Below, piece by piece: positions 24,219 through 31,758 of a DNA stretch of 32,366 nt. The number at the start of each line of letters is the position of its first letter. The first letter of the stretch is position 1. The stretch comes from an uncultured Verrucomicrobiota bacterium (GTDB lineage Bacteria; Verrucomicrobiota; Verrucomicrobiia; Verrucomicrobiales; Verrucomicrobiaceae). The stretch covers positions 1-32,366 of the forward strand of contig CAINXC010000749.1 in NCBI GenBank assembly GCA_903854655.1, read 5' to 3'. The notes under the pieces were generated by a model. It saw only the letters and a list, made by a program, of their open reading frames with translations, made no database searches and was not told the origin of the DNA. The translations under genes and the position numbers were made by a program.

Positions 24219-25010
24219 CTTGAGCGGCGGCAGGGTGGGCGTGCCGCCCGCGCCGTAATACGCCAGCGGCAGGAGGCCCGGCGCGCTGTTGATGATGCTG
24301 CCGGTGCCGTTCTGGGCGCCGGCGCCGGTGGTGACCAGGGACTGGATGAGGTTCGCCCCCAGGAGGGTGACGGTGCCGGGGGTGTAGATGTCCTTGCCGT
24401 TGCCGGTGGCATTGTTGCCGGCCACGATGCAATTGGTCAGCGTGAAGGTGCGGCCGGCATTCTGGGACATCGCGCCGCCATTGGTGGCGCTGTTGCCGGT
24501 GAGGGTGCACTGCGCGAGGGACAGTGTGCCGTCGTTGAACACCGCGCCGCCGTTGTTGCCGGCCGTGTTGCCGGTGAAGGTGCAGTGCGACACGGTCATC
24601 GTGCCCAGGTTGTAAAGCGCGCCGCCGCCACCGCCGGTGGGGGAGCTGTTGCTGAGGAAGGTGCAGCGCTCCAGGGTGGCGGTGGTGCCGACATCGGTAA
24701 GCATCCCCGCCCCGCCGCTGCTGCTGCCGCCGCCGCCGTTGGCCAGGGTGAGGCCGCGCAGCGTGAGGCTGATGCCGGCGCCGGTCAGATACAAGATGCG
24801 GTTGGAGTTGCCGCCGCCGTTGATGGTGATGCCGGCGGGCAGGGAGGAGGCGTCGATGATGAGGCTGGTGGTGATGGTGATGGCGCTGCCGCTGGAGCCG
24901 GTGGTGATGGAGATGGTCTGGCCGGAAAGCGAGGGGTCAAAATTGATGATCGCGCCGCCGGCCGCGCCACTGATCGCCGCGCGCAGGCTGCCGGTGCCGG
25001 AATCCGCCGT
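21620..25010 (-). repeat. Three tandem beta-helix modules built from ~28-residue coils
   Basis: Modules start at TADSGTGSLRAAIS (about 25010), TAADTGTGSLRATL (about 23540) and TTADSGNGSLRAAL (about 22640). Each has an IDAS(S/A)L-AGLT strand, then four or five coils carrying GTLTLTQCTLSGNSA. Modules 2 and 3 end in GSPAIDAA, DQRG and DIGAAE/DIGAVE. At DNA level the coils repeat at roughly 75-95 bp, with near-identical blocks reading GAGAGGGTGCA on the plus strand. Module 1 is interrupted before DIGAAE by the lectin-like domain. Confidence 0.8.
24215..24221 (-). other. Frameshift at a G5 run splitting the giant beta-helix gene
   Basis: The coding strand reads AAG then five G then C. The upstream frame (…TLPPLKG) is family-like up to this point and becomes low-complexity Pro/Arg/Ala after it, although open to 23370. 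The downstream frame is family-like only after it (GSAAIGAAG…). A -1 shift on the GGG codon restores one continuous protein. An indel, a sequencing error or slippage on the run are all possible. Confidence 0.8.
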
Positions 25011-25565
25011 GCTGGTGACCATGACCGGGGGCCTGGGGGTCACTTCCATGAGCTGGTTGCTCGTGCCGGAAAGGGCGGACCAGGTGCTGCCATCCGCGGA
25101 CGTGGCGCGCACATTCGGCAGGGTGCCGGCGCCCGTGGCGCTGAGGTCGTCGCTGTTGCGCCAGTCCACCAGCCCGCTGACGTTGCCCACGGTGACCCAG
25201 TACTGCGTGCCCGCCGCCAGGACGGGATGCGTGGTGGAGGCGATGACAAACGTCGTATCGTTGATCGAGAGGATGTTGCTGACGGTGCCCAGATCTTCCA
25301 CCAGGACGGCGGGCACGCTGCCGGCGCCGGACCACAGCTTCACCCGCGCGGAGCTGAGCGTGGAGCCATCGCCGGTAAGCACCAGGGAGATGCTGCCCAA
25401 GGCCATCGCCGTGGGCCCGGTGATGAACGCCTGCGCCGCCGACTGGGATGCCGACGTGAGAGGCCGCTGCCCGGTGGAGACGTTGGTGAGGTTGGAGATG
25501 ATGTCCGTCGCATGTGCGACGACGGGCAGGAGGAGCGGCAGAAGAAGCAGGGCAAGAGTCTTCAT
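24219..25565 (-). CDS. Giant beta-helix surface protein, N-terminal 449 codons (before frameshift)
   Basis: This begins at the ATG at 25565 with a clear signal peptide (MKTLALLLLPLLLPVVAHA). A ~150-residue beta-sandwich follows (DIISNLTNVSTGQR to LPNVRATSADGSTW), resembling the N-terminal choice-of-anchor type domains of Verrucomicrobiota surface proteins. Beta-helix module 1 starts at TADSGTGSLRAAISG. It contains four coils of the GGA-x-N-GT-x-C-T-GN type (for example GGAVFNDGTLSLAQCTLTGNS) and reaches TPTLPPLKG at 24219, where the frame is lost. Taken literally, this frame continues to a stop at 23370, but the extra ~280 residues are Pro/Ala/Arg-rich and antisense-like, so they are not a domain. 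An in-frame upstream extension lacks an export signal. The gene is divergent from the sigma factor gene across a 332-bp region. Confidence 0.75.
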
Positions 25566-25897
25566 AAAGCAGGCGGAGGTTAGGCGGACCGTGAGGCATG
25601 GTCCGTCGGATGTCGTTAGTTCACTCCTTCTTGCGTGAGAGAGCGAGATTCGTTTCATGAGAAATGAATTCTTTTTTAGGGGGGGCTGTGTGACAGGTGC
25701 ATGGCGCAGACTTGGGCAGCGGGCTGGCGCGCATGGCCTTGAACCGCAGAGCGGTTCTCCATAAGTTTTAACCCCCGGTTTTTGCAGGAGATGCATTCAG
25801 CCCTGGAGGGGCTGGCCCATGCGTCTTGCGCTTGACGAAGCCCGCCGCGCATTCACCGCTCGCGCGTCGCGCTTGTGTTGGTTATCCTTCGTCCCCC
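25566..25897. other. Intergenic region between the giant surface protein and sigma factor genes
   Basis: This 332-bp region separates two divergent genes and should contain both promoters; I could not place -35/-10 boxes with confidence. It contains a perfect hairpin GAACCGC-AGA-GCGGTTC (25741-25757), followed by a short T-rich stretch. A second hairpin CAGCCC-TGGAG-GGGCTG (25798-25814) is flanked by GCAT/ATGC. A run of T and G (TTTTTTAGGGGGGG) lies at about 25671-25684. The open frame crossing it in the plus direction upstream of 25898 has no family resemblance. Confidence 0.5.
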
Positions 25898-26626
25898 ATG
25901 AAAACCCACGCCTCGCCCTTTCCCACCACGCACTGGACGCTGATCCAATCGGTGCAGGAAGGCACTCCGGAGGAGGCGGCGAAGGCCATGGAGGCGATCT
26001 GCCGGGAGTACTGGTTTCCGATCTACGCCTACCTGCGGCGCAGCGGCCGGGGGCCGCATGATGCGGAGGATGTGACGCAGGCCTTCTTCGAGCGGCTGAT
26101 CGCAGAGGATGCCATCAAGAGCGCGCGCCAGGAGCGCGGCCGGCTGCGCACGTTTCTGCTGGCGGTGCTGGTGCGGCTGCTGGCGGACCAGGGCCGGCAC
26201 GACAAGGCGCTGAAACGCGGCGGCGGCCAGGCCCTCGTCTCCTTTGATGAGATGGAGGCGGAGGAACGCTACGCCAGGGAGCCGCAGGACCTGCGCGACC
26301 CGGAAAAGATCTACCTGCACGCCTGGGCCCACGACATCGTGCATGGCGTGCATGAGCGGCTGCGCGCGGCCTTCGAAGAGGAGGGCCGGCTGGCGATGTT
26401 TCAGGCGCTCGATCCCTACCTGGGACGCGAGGAGGCGCAGCCGCCCTATGCGGAGCTGGCCGCGGCCTTTGGCTCCAGCGAGGGTGCGGTGCGGCTGCTG
26501 GTGCACCGGCTGCGCAAGAAGTTCTGTCACCTGCTGGAACGTGAGATCGCCCGGACCGTGATGCAGCCGGAGGATGTGGAGGAGGAAATGAAGTGGCTGC
26601 GCGGGGTGATGGCGGGAGGGATGTGA
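25898..26626 (+). CDS. ECF-type sigma-70 family RNA polymerase sigma factor
   Basis: This encodes 242 residues from the ATG at 25898 (MKTHASPFPTTHWTLI), the typical start of kinase-associated ECF sigma factors; the frame is open 24 codons further upstream. Region 2 covers about residues 12-90 (YWFPIYAYLRR, then DAEDVTQAFFERLI, then GRLRTFLLAVLVRLLADQ). A charged linker follows, then a region 4-like helix-turn-helix near the C-terminus (YAELAAAFGSSEGAVRLLVHRLRKKF). By family it would direct RNA polymerase to its own promoter set. It faces a membrane Ser/Thr kinase gene with only 38 bp between the convergent stops, an arrangement seen in this phylum where kinase and sigma factor are thought to be functionally linked. 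No anti-sigma factor is adjacent. The giant surface protein is divergent from it and could be a target. Confidence 0.88.
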   Translation: MKTHASPFPTTHWTLIQSVQEGTPEEAAKAMEAICREYWFPIYAYLRRSGRGPHDAEDVTQAFFERLIAEDAIKSARQERGRLRTFLLAVLVRLLADQGRHDKALKRGGGQALVSFDEMEAEERYAREPQDLRDPEKIYLHAWAHDIVHGVHERLRAAFEEEGRLAMFQALDPYLGREEAQPPYAELAAAFGSSEGAVRLLVHRLRKKFCHLLEREIARTVMQPEDVEEEMKWLRGVMAGGM

Positions 26627-26664
26627 GGTGAGAAGCTTGGTGCCTGCCACCTCGCAGAGGGGAC

Positions 26665-28893
26665 TCATTGATCGGTCGTTCCTGCCATCTCCTCCTTCAG
26701 CCTCCTCGCCTTTTCCGCCGCGCCTGGCGCGGTGCTTTTCGCCTGCGTTTCCGCCTGGGCCTTCAGCGCGCGGACCAGGTTGCCCAGCGCCTCCTGGCGA
26801 TACGGATGCCCCTTGGAATACACACGCTTCGCGGCGGCGAGGCCTTCGCGAAGCAGCGCGAGCTGCTGCTCCTCGTCGCCGCGGCGGGCGGCAATGAGCG
26901 CCAGCCTGGCCAGCGCGTGATCGGCATAGGGGCTGCGGTCGCCGTAGAACTTGCGGCCTTGGGCCAGGCATTCGTTCAGCACCGGCTCGGCCTCGTCGAA
27001 CTTGCCGTTGTTCACGAGCTGCATGCCAAAGTCGTCCAGTTCCACGACGAGTTGCGGATGCTCGGGACCAAGCTGTTTTTTCAAGGCGGCGATCTCGCGG
27101 CGGTAGATCTCCTCGGCCTCCGCGCCCTTGCCGAGATGTGACAAGATGCAGGCCAGCGTCTTCGGCGCTTCGCGGAGCCGTTCGTCCCCGGGCGTGCGCT
27201 CCCAGAGCTTCATCGCCCGCTGCGCGGGCCCCAGAGCCTCGGCATCGTGACCGGACTTCATCAGCGACCACGCGAGCTCCGAGAGCGCGTCGCCGGTCTC
27301 CGGATGCTCCGGCCCGAGCGTGCGCTCCAGCATCGCGATGCCTTCGCGCGCCAGCGGCACCACCTTGGCAAACTGGCCCTGTTTCTCCAGCGAGGCGGCG
27401 TAGTCGATGACCGCCTTCGCCAGCGCCGCGTCATCGCGGCCGGCGAACTGCCGGCGGCGCAGCTCCAGCGCGCGCGCCAGGTGCTCGGTGGCCTTGGGGT
27501 ACTCGTCGATGTCCTCGTAGGCGCCGCCGATCGCGCCGCGCAGCTCCGCCTCCACCTCGGGCTGGTCCGCAAGCTCACGGCCAATGCGCTGCGCGGTGTT
27601 GTCCAGCACCTCGCGCATCATCGTGGCATCGCGGCCCAGGGACTTTGACACGCCCGCGGAGGCCAGCGTGTCCTGGAGAAAGCGCGACACCTGCCGGCTC
27701 TTCCTCACCTCCGCATCCGCCACGCGCCGCGCCTCGCGTTCTCGCAGGAACAAGAAGGTCGAGGCCGCCAGGCCCATGATGATGGAAAGCAACACCGCCG
27801 CCGCGCCGGTGACTGCCACGCGGTTGCGCCGCGCGAACTGCCGCATCAGATAGAAGGGGGTGGGAGCGCGGGCGAGCACCGGCTCGTTCTGCAGGAAGCG
27901 CTCTACGTCCGCGCGCAGCGCATTGGCGGCGTCGTAACGGCGGTCGCGCTCCTTTTCCAGCGCCTTCATGAGGATCAGGTCGAGATCGCCGCGCAGCAGG
28001 CGGAGGAACTCCGGCGGGCGTGTCTGCCGGTTCGCCGCGAGGCGCTGCAAGGCCCCGGCATCGAGCGTCTTCAGCCTTGTGGAAGGCTTGGGCGCGGGGC
28101 GCTCGCGCAGCATCTTGATCATGCCGTCGCGGCCTGCCGCCAGCAGGTCGCCGGGCTCGAACGGCGTGCGGCCCGCGAGCAGCTCGTAGAGCACCACGCC
28201 GAGGCTGTAGATGTCGGCGCGCGTGTCCACATCCTGCGCGCCGGTGATCTGCTCAGGGCTCATGTAGGCCGGGGTGCCGATCAGGCGGTGCAACTGCGTG
28301 ATGATGGTCAGGTCCGTGAGCGCGGCGGCGGTGGCCTTGGCGATGCCGAAGTCGATCACCTTCACCTGCGCGCGGCCTTCATGCCCGGCGACGAGGATGT
28401 TGGCCGGCTTCAGGTCGCGGTGGATGATGCCTTTCTGGTGCGCATGCTGCACGGCCAGGCACACCTCCATGAACAACGCCAGGCGTTCGGGGGTGCTGAG
28501 CTGCCTGTCATCGCAGTAGCGGGTGATCATCACCCCGCGCACCAGTTCCATGACAAAGAACGGCCTGCCCGAAGGTGTCGTGCCCGCATCCAGCACGCGT
28601 GCGATGCCGGGGTGGTCCATCACCGCCAGTGCCTGCCGCTCCTGCTCAAAGCGCGCCAGCACCTCGCGCGTGTCCATGCCAGCCTTCAGGATCTTCAGTG
28701 CCACCTGGCGTTTCACCGGCTCCGCCTGCTCCGCCAGCCACACCATGCCGAACCCGCCCTCGCCAAGCGGTTCGACCAGCGTGTAAGCCCCCATTACCAG
28801 CCCCGCGCGGTCGCCGGGTGCGGTTTCGCTGCTCACCAGCGCATCGTGCTCGCGGATCATGGCGCCGATTTCGAGTTTGAGGCCGGAGTCCAT
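26665..28893 (-). CDS. Transmembrane Ser/Thr protein kinase with C-terminal TPR-like repeats
   Basis: This encodes 742 residues from the ATG at 28893; a GTG lies one codon upstream. The Hanks-type kinase domain (about residues 36-330) has the glycine loop GEGGFGMVW, the ATP lysine in VALKILK, the catalytic loop HRDLKPANIL, the metal-binding DFGIA and the GTPAYMSPEQ activation-loop end, so it should be active. A membrane segment follows (about residues 359-383, VAVTGAAAVLLSIIMGLAAS…). The C-terminal ~340 residues are helical tetratricopeptide-type repeats (for example EYPKATEHLARALELRR, AEPVLNECLAQGRKFYG), probably a periplasmic protein-binding part. It would phosphorylate Ser/Thr on cytosolic targets when the TPR side senses a partner. 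It converges on the ECF sigma gene (38 bp), a plausible substrate. No ribosome binding site was seen. Confidence 0.93.
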   Translation of the reverse strand: MDSGLKLEIGAMIREHDALVSSETAPGDRAGLVMGAYTLVEPLGEGGFGMVWLAEQAEPVKRQVALKILKAGMDTREVLARFEQERQALAVMDHPGIARVLDAGTTPSGRPFFVMELVRGVMITRYCDDRQLSTPERLALFMEVCLAVQHAHQKGIIHRDLKPANILVAGHEGRAQVKVIDFGIAKATAAALTDLTIITQLHRLIGTPAYMSPEQITGAQDVDTRADIYSLGVVLYELLAGRTPFEPGDLLAAGRDGMIKMLRERPAPKPSTRLKTLDAGALQRLAANRQTRPPEFLRLLRGDLDLILMKALEKERDRRYDAANALRADVERFLQNEPVLARAPTPFYLMRQFARRNRVAVTGAAAVLLSIIMGLAASTFLFLREREARRVADAEVRKSRQVSRFLQDTLASAGVSKSLGRDATMMREVLDNTAQRIGRELADQPEVEAELRGAIGGAYEDIDEYPKATEHLARALELRRRQFAGRDDAALAKAVIDYAASLEKQGQFAKVVPLAREGIAMLERTLGPEHPETGDALSELAWSLMKSGHDAEALGPAQRAMKLWERTPGDERLREAPKTLACILSHLGKGAEAEEIYRREIAALKKQLGPEHPQLVVELDDFGMQLVNNGKFDEAEPVLNECLAQGRKFYGDRSPYADHALARLALIAARRGDEEQQLALLREGLAAAKRVYSKGHPYRQEALGNLVRALKAQAETQAKSTAPGAAEKARRLKEEMAGTTDQ

Positions 28894-28983
28894 CACGGTG
28901 GCGGATGCGGAATGAATGCCTAACAGGCTGTTGAGGGATGGTGAAGCCTGCCCGGCGGGATGTAAAGTCGATCCTGCACACCT

Positions 28984-30147
28984 TCAGCTCTTCTGTCTTT
29001 TCCTGAACTCCCCCGGCGTGACGCCGTGCCGCTCTTTGAAGGCGGCCTGGAGGTAATGGCTGTGGGTGAAGCCGGTCTGGCTGGCGATGCTGTCGATGGT
29101 CAGGTCCGTATCCCGCAGCAGATGCTCGACCGCGCGGAAGCGGATGCGTTGAATCTCCTCCTTCGGGGTGCGGTTCAGCGCGGCCTGCATCCTGCGCTCC
29201 AGCGTGCTGCGCGAGGCATTGAGCTTGCGGCAAATTTCATCAACGGTGACGCCGGTGGCGGCTCCCTCGCGGATGAGCCGGGCTGCGCGGGCTACAAGAT
29301 GGTCGTTGATCACCAGATCATCAGACGAGGCCCGCACCACGATCCCTTTGGGCGGCACCAGGATCTCCCGCTGGGGCGGGGTCTCTCCGCTCATGAGCTG
29401 ATCCAGCATCTGCGCGGCGAGGTAGCCCACCCGGGCTCCGTCGAAGCGCAGACTGGTGAGCGGCGGCGAGGCGAATTCGCACAGGGTCTCCTCGTTCTCC
29501 GTGCCCACCACCGCCACCTCCTCCGGCACGGACAGGCCTGCCCGCTGACAGGCGTCGAGCAGGCGCACTCCCATCTGATCATTGGCGGCAAAGATGCCCA
29601 CGGGTTTCGGCAGTTTGTTCAGCCAGGTGATCAGGCGCGACTGGCTCTTCTCCCAGTCCTTGACGCTGTCGGACTCTCGTTCCGGCAGCAGGGCGCATTC
29701 GCATCCGGCGGCGCGGACGGCGGTGACGAAATTTTGCACTCGTTCCTCAAAGAAACGCTCGGTGTGGAGGCTGTAAGTGGCGAAAGTCCGGTAGCCGCGG
29801 TTGAGGAAGTGCTCCGCAACGGTCCGGCCAATCGCCCGGTTGTCCATGCCTACAGAAGGCAGATCGCGGCAAAGGTGGCTGGACCGGGTTTCCACGGCTG
29901 GCAAGCCCGTGGCGGCAATGATGTCAGCCGTCTCCTGGTTGTACGTACGGCTGATGATGCCGTCGCCATCCCACTTCCTCAGCCAGGGCGGCGGGGAGGA
30001 GTCCAGGGCTCGCAGTTCGATGAAGGTGGACCAGGGGCCGTGCTCGGCCACATAACGGCGCACACCGCCGAGGAGCTCGCGGGTGTAGGTACGCGTGGTT
30101 TCCACCAGAAGAGCCACGCGAGGGATGCTGCGCCGAGTTTTGGCCAT
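28984..30147 (-). CDS. XylR-type AraC regulator with LacI-like sugar-binding domain
   Basis: This encodes 387 residues from the ATG at 30147. The N-terminal ~270 residues form a LacI/periplasmic-binding-protein fold (RVALLVETTRTYTRELLGGV, GIFAANDQMGVRLLDACQRAGLSVPEEVAVVGTEN is the hinge-proximal part, given here as GIFAANDQMGVRLLDA and VPEEVAVVGTEN). An AraC DNA-binding domain spans about residues 285-385, with two helix-turn-helices (TVDEICRKLNASRSTLERR and TIDSIASQTGFTHSHYLQA). This domain order matches E. coli XylR, which binds D-xylose and activates transcription; the ligand here is probably a sugar but not identified. It is divergent from the DJ-1/isomerase/GMC genes across 89 bp, so those are its likely targets. 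The kinase gene start is 90 bp from its stop, on the same strand. Confidence 0.95.
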   Translation of the reverse strand: MAKTRRSIPRVALLVETTRTYTRELLGGVRRYVAEHGPWSTFIELRALDSSPPPWLRKWDGDGIISRTYNQETADIIAATGLPAVETRSSHLCRDLPSVGMDNRAIGRTVAEHFLNRGYRTFATYSLHTERFFEERVQNFVTAVRAAGCECALLPERESDSVKDWEKSQSRLITWLNKLPKPVGIFAANDQMGVRLLDACQRAGLSVPEEVAVVGTENEETLCEFASPPLTSLRFDGARVGYLAAQMLDQLMSGETPPQREILVPPKGIVVRASSDDLVINDHLVARAARLIREGAATGVTVDEICRKLNASRSTLERRMQAALNRTPKEEIQRIRFRAVEHLLRDTDLTIDSIASQTGFTHSHYLQAAFKERHGVTPGEFRKRQKS

Positions 30148-30236
30148 GTGACGAAGAACCTGAGGATGAGTGCATCATACCCGCAGTGACAAGGGCCTGG
30201 CAACAGCGTTTCATTAAGGCGATTCAAAAACGAATT

Positions 30237-30806
30237 ATGTCCAAACCCAAAGTGCTTATCATTGTCGGTGACGCCACAGAGACCGTGGACACCCTGTATC
30301 CCTACTATCGCCTGATCGAGGGCGGCTATGAGCCCGTGGTCGCCGCCCCAGAGAAGCGCCGCTACCAGATGGTGCTGCACGAAATCAAACCTGGATGGAC
30401 GATCACCAAGGAGTGGGAGGGCTACTCCATCATGGCCGATGTGTGCTTTGCCGAGATCAAGCCCGAGGATTACGCGGGCATCTTTTTCAGTGGTGGCCGG
30501 GCGCCGGAGTATATTCGCGAGGATGAGGACCTCCTGCGTATCACGCGCTGGTTCTGGGAGAACGAAAAGCCCTGCGCCAGCGTGTGCCACGGCGTCGAGA
30601 TCCCTGCGCGCGCAGGCATTGTCAAGGGCCTGCGCATGGCGACGGTGGCGAAGTGCAAGTTCGACCTCGAAATCTGCGGCGGCATCTATGTGAATGAACC
30701 CTGCGTCATCGACCGCCATATGTTCAGCGGCCGGACCTATCATGACAGCGGGCATTTCATTGCCCCGTGGATCAAGGCTCTCGACGTCTCCATTGGCAAA
30801 GCCTGA
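30237..30806 (+). CDS. DJ-1/PfpI family protein
   Basis: This encodes 189 residues from the ATG at 30237, which starts directly at the first strand (MSKPKVLIIVGDATETVDT). An in-frame ATG 17 codons upstream adds no family-like sequence. The fold is DJ-1/PfpI-type glutamine amidotransferase-like: Glu15 after the first strand, FFSGGRAPEY, and the nucleophile elbow ASVCHGVE with Cys117 and His118. No signal peptide is present, so it acts in the cytosol. Members include deglycase/glyoxalase-like enzymes, PfpI-type proteases, isocyanide hydratases and chaperones, and the sequence does not decide between them. It is first in a probable operon with a Tat-exported sugar isomerase/epimerase-like protein (8 bp later) and a GMC oxidoreductase, and is divergent from the XylR-type regulator. 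A role in handling a reactive carbonyl made by sugar oxidation is possible but inferred. Confidence 0.9.
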   Translation: MSKPKVLIIVGDATETVDTLYPYYRLIEGGYEPVVAAPEKRRYQMVLHEIKPGWTITKEWEGYSIMADVCFAEIKPEDYAGIFFSGGRAPEYIREDEDLLRITRWFWENEKPCASVCHGVEIPARAGIVKGLRMATVAKCKFDLEICGGIYVNEPCVIDRHMFSGRTYHDSGHFIAPWIKALDVSIGKA

Positions 30807-30814
30807 CACTTTTT

Positions 30815-31741
30815 ATGAACACACGACGCAACTTCCTGCGGCACGCGGCCGGTGCCCTTGCCTTCTCAGCCGCTCCATGGTCCGCGCGTGGCGCGGAGGG
30901 CGGCATCAGCTTGGGCATGAGCCTGTACGGCATGAAGACCGTGCCGCTGCCGGATGCGCTCAACACCTGCGCCAAGATTGGCTACACCAGTGTCGAGTTC
31001 GCCCTCAACGCCGGATTCCCGACAGAGCCGAAGGTGTTCACGTCAGAGGCTCGCAAGGCGGCTGTGGCGCAGCTTCAGGCGCTCAGGCTCGGCCTTCCGT
31101 GCGTGATGCTCAACTTGAGCCTCGCCGCAGATGACAAGGCTCATGCGGCCGCTTTGGTGAACATGCGCGAGGCGGCGAAACTGTGTCATGAAATGGTGCC
31201 TGCGAACCCGCCGATGATTGAGACCGTGCTCGGTGGCAAGCCCTCTGAATGGGAGCAGATCAAAGGGCGCATGGCGGACCGTTTGCATTCCTGGGCCGAC
31301 ACCGCCACGGAGGAGAAGATCTCCATCGCCATCAAGGCCCACGTTGGCAGCGCCGTGAACTCGCCTGAGCGCCTGCTTTGGTTGATTGACCAAGTCAAAA
31401 GTCCGTCGATTGCGGTGGCCTATGACTACAGCCATTTCGAGCTGATGGGCATCCCGATGGCGGAGAGCATGAACCTGCTGCTGCCGCACACAAAATTCAT
31501 CCACGTGAAGGACACGGTGGGCGAGGAGAAGAAGTTTCAGTTTCTGCTGCCCGGCGAAGGCCGCACGGATTATGTGGCCTACTTCAAGATCTTGAAGGAG
31601 CATAATTACACCGGCCCAGTGATTGTCGAGGTGAGCGCGCAGATCTTCAACAAGCCGGGCTATGATCCGGTGGCGGCGGCGACGAAGTGCTTTGCTCCGC
31701 TGGCCGGTGCCATGGAGAAAGCCGGTGTGACCCGCATCTGA
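30815..31741 (+). CDS. Tat-exported sugar phosphate isomerase/epimerase-like TIM barrel
   Basis: This encodes 308 residues from the ATG at 30815, 8 bp after the DJ-1/PfpI stop. The N-terminus is a twin-arginine signal (NTRRNFLRHAAGALAFSAAPWSARG), so the enzyme acts outside the cytosol. The rest is an AP-endonuclease-2/xylose-isomerase-like TIM barrel: a GYTSVEF strand near residue 55, IAIKAHVGSAVNS, IAVAYDYSHFELMG, FIHVKDTVG and the C-terminal GPVIVEVSAQIF. The Glu/Asp/His residues at strand ends are consistent with one divalent metal. By family it could isomerise or epimerise a sugar or keto-sugar, with the periplasm as the site. Its neighbour is a GMC oxidoreductase, which suggests sequential oxidation and isomerisation of an extracellular sugar, in the manner of 3-keto-glycoside pathways. 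The exact reaction is not determinable here. Confidence 0.88.
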   Translation: MNTRRNFLRHAAGALAFSAAPWSARGAEGGISLGMSLYGMKTVPLPDALNTCAKIGYTSVEFALNAGFPTEPKVFTSEARKAAVAQLQALRLGLPCVMLNLSLAADDKAHAAALVNMREAAKLCHEMVPANPPMIETVLGGKPSEWEQIKGRMADRLHSWADTATEEKISIAIKAHVGSAVNSPERLLWLIDQVKSPSIAVAYDYSHFELMGIPMAESMNLLLPHTKFIHVKDTVGEEKKFQFLLPGEGRTDYVAYFKILKEHNYTGPVIVEVSAQIFNKPGYDPVAAATKCFAPLAGAMEKAGVTRI

Positions 31742-31758
31742 CGTTGGATTCGACCGCC

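Noticed and set aside
24215-24221. Programmed -1 frameshift site
   Set aside because: The sequence allows a -1 slip on GGG but is not a canonical X-XXY-YYZ heptamer. No downstream stimulatory structure was established, so it is listed as a frameshift of unknown cause.
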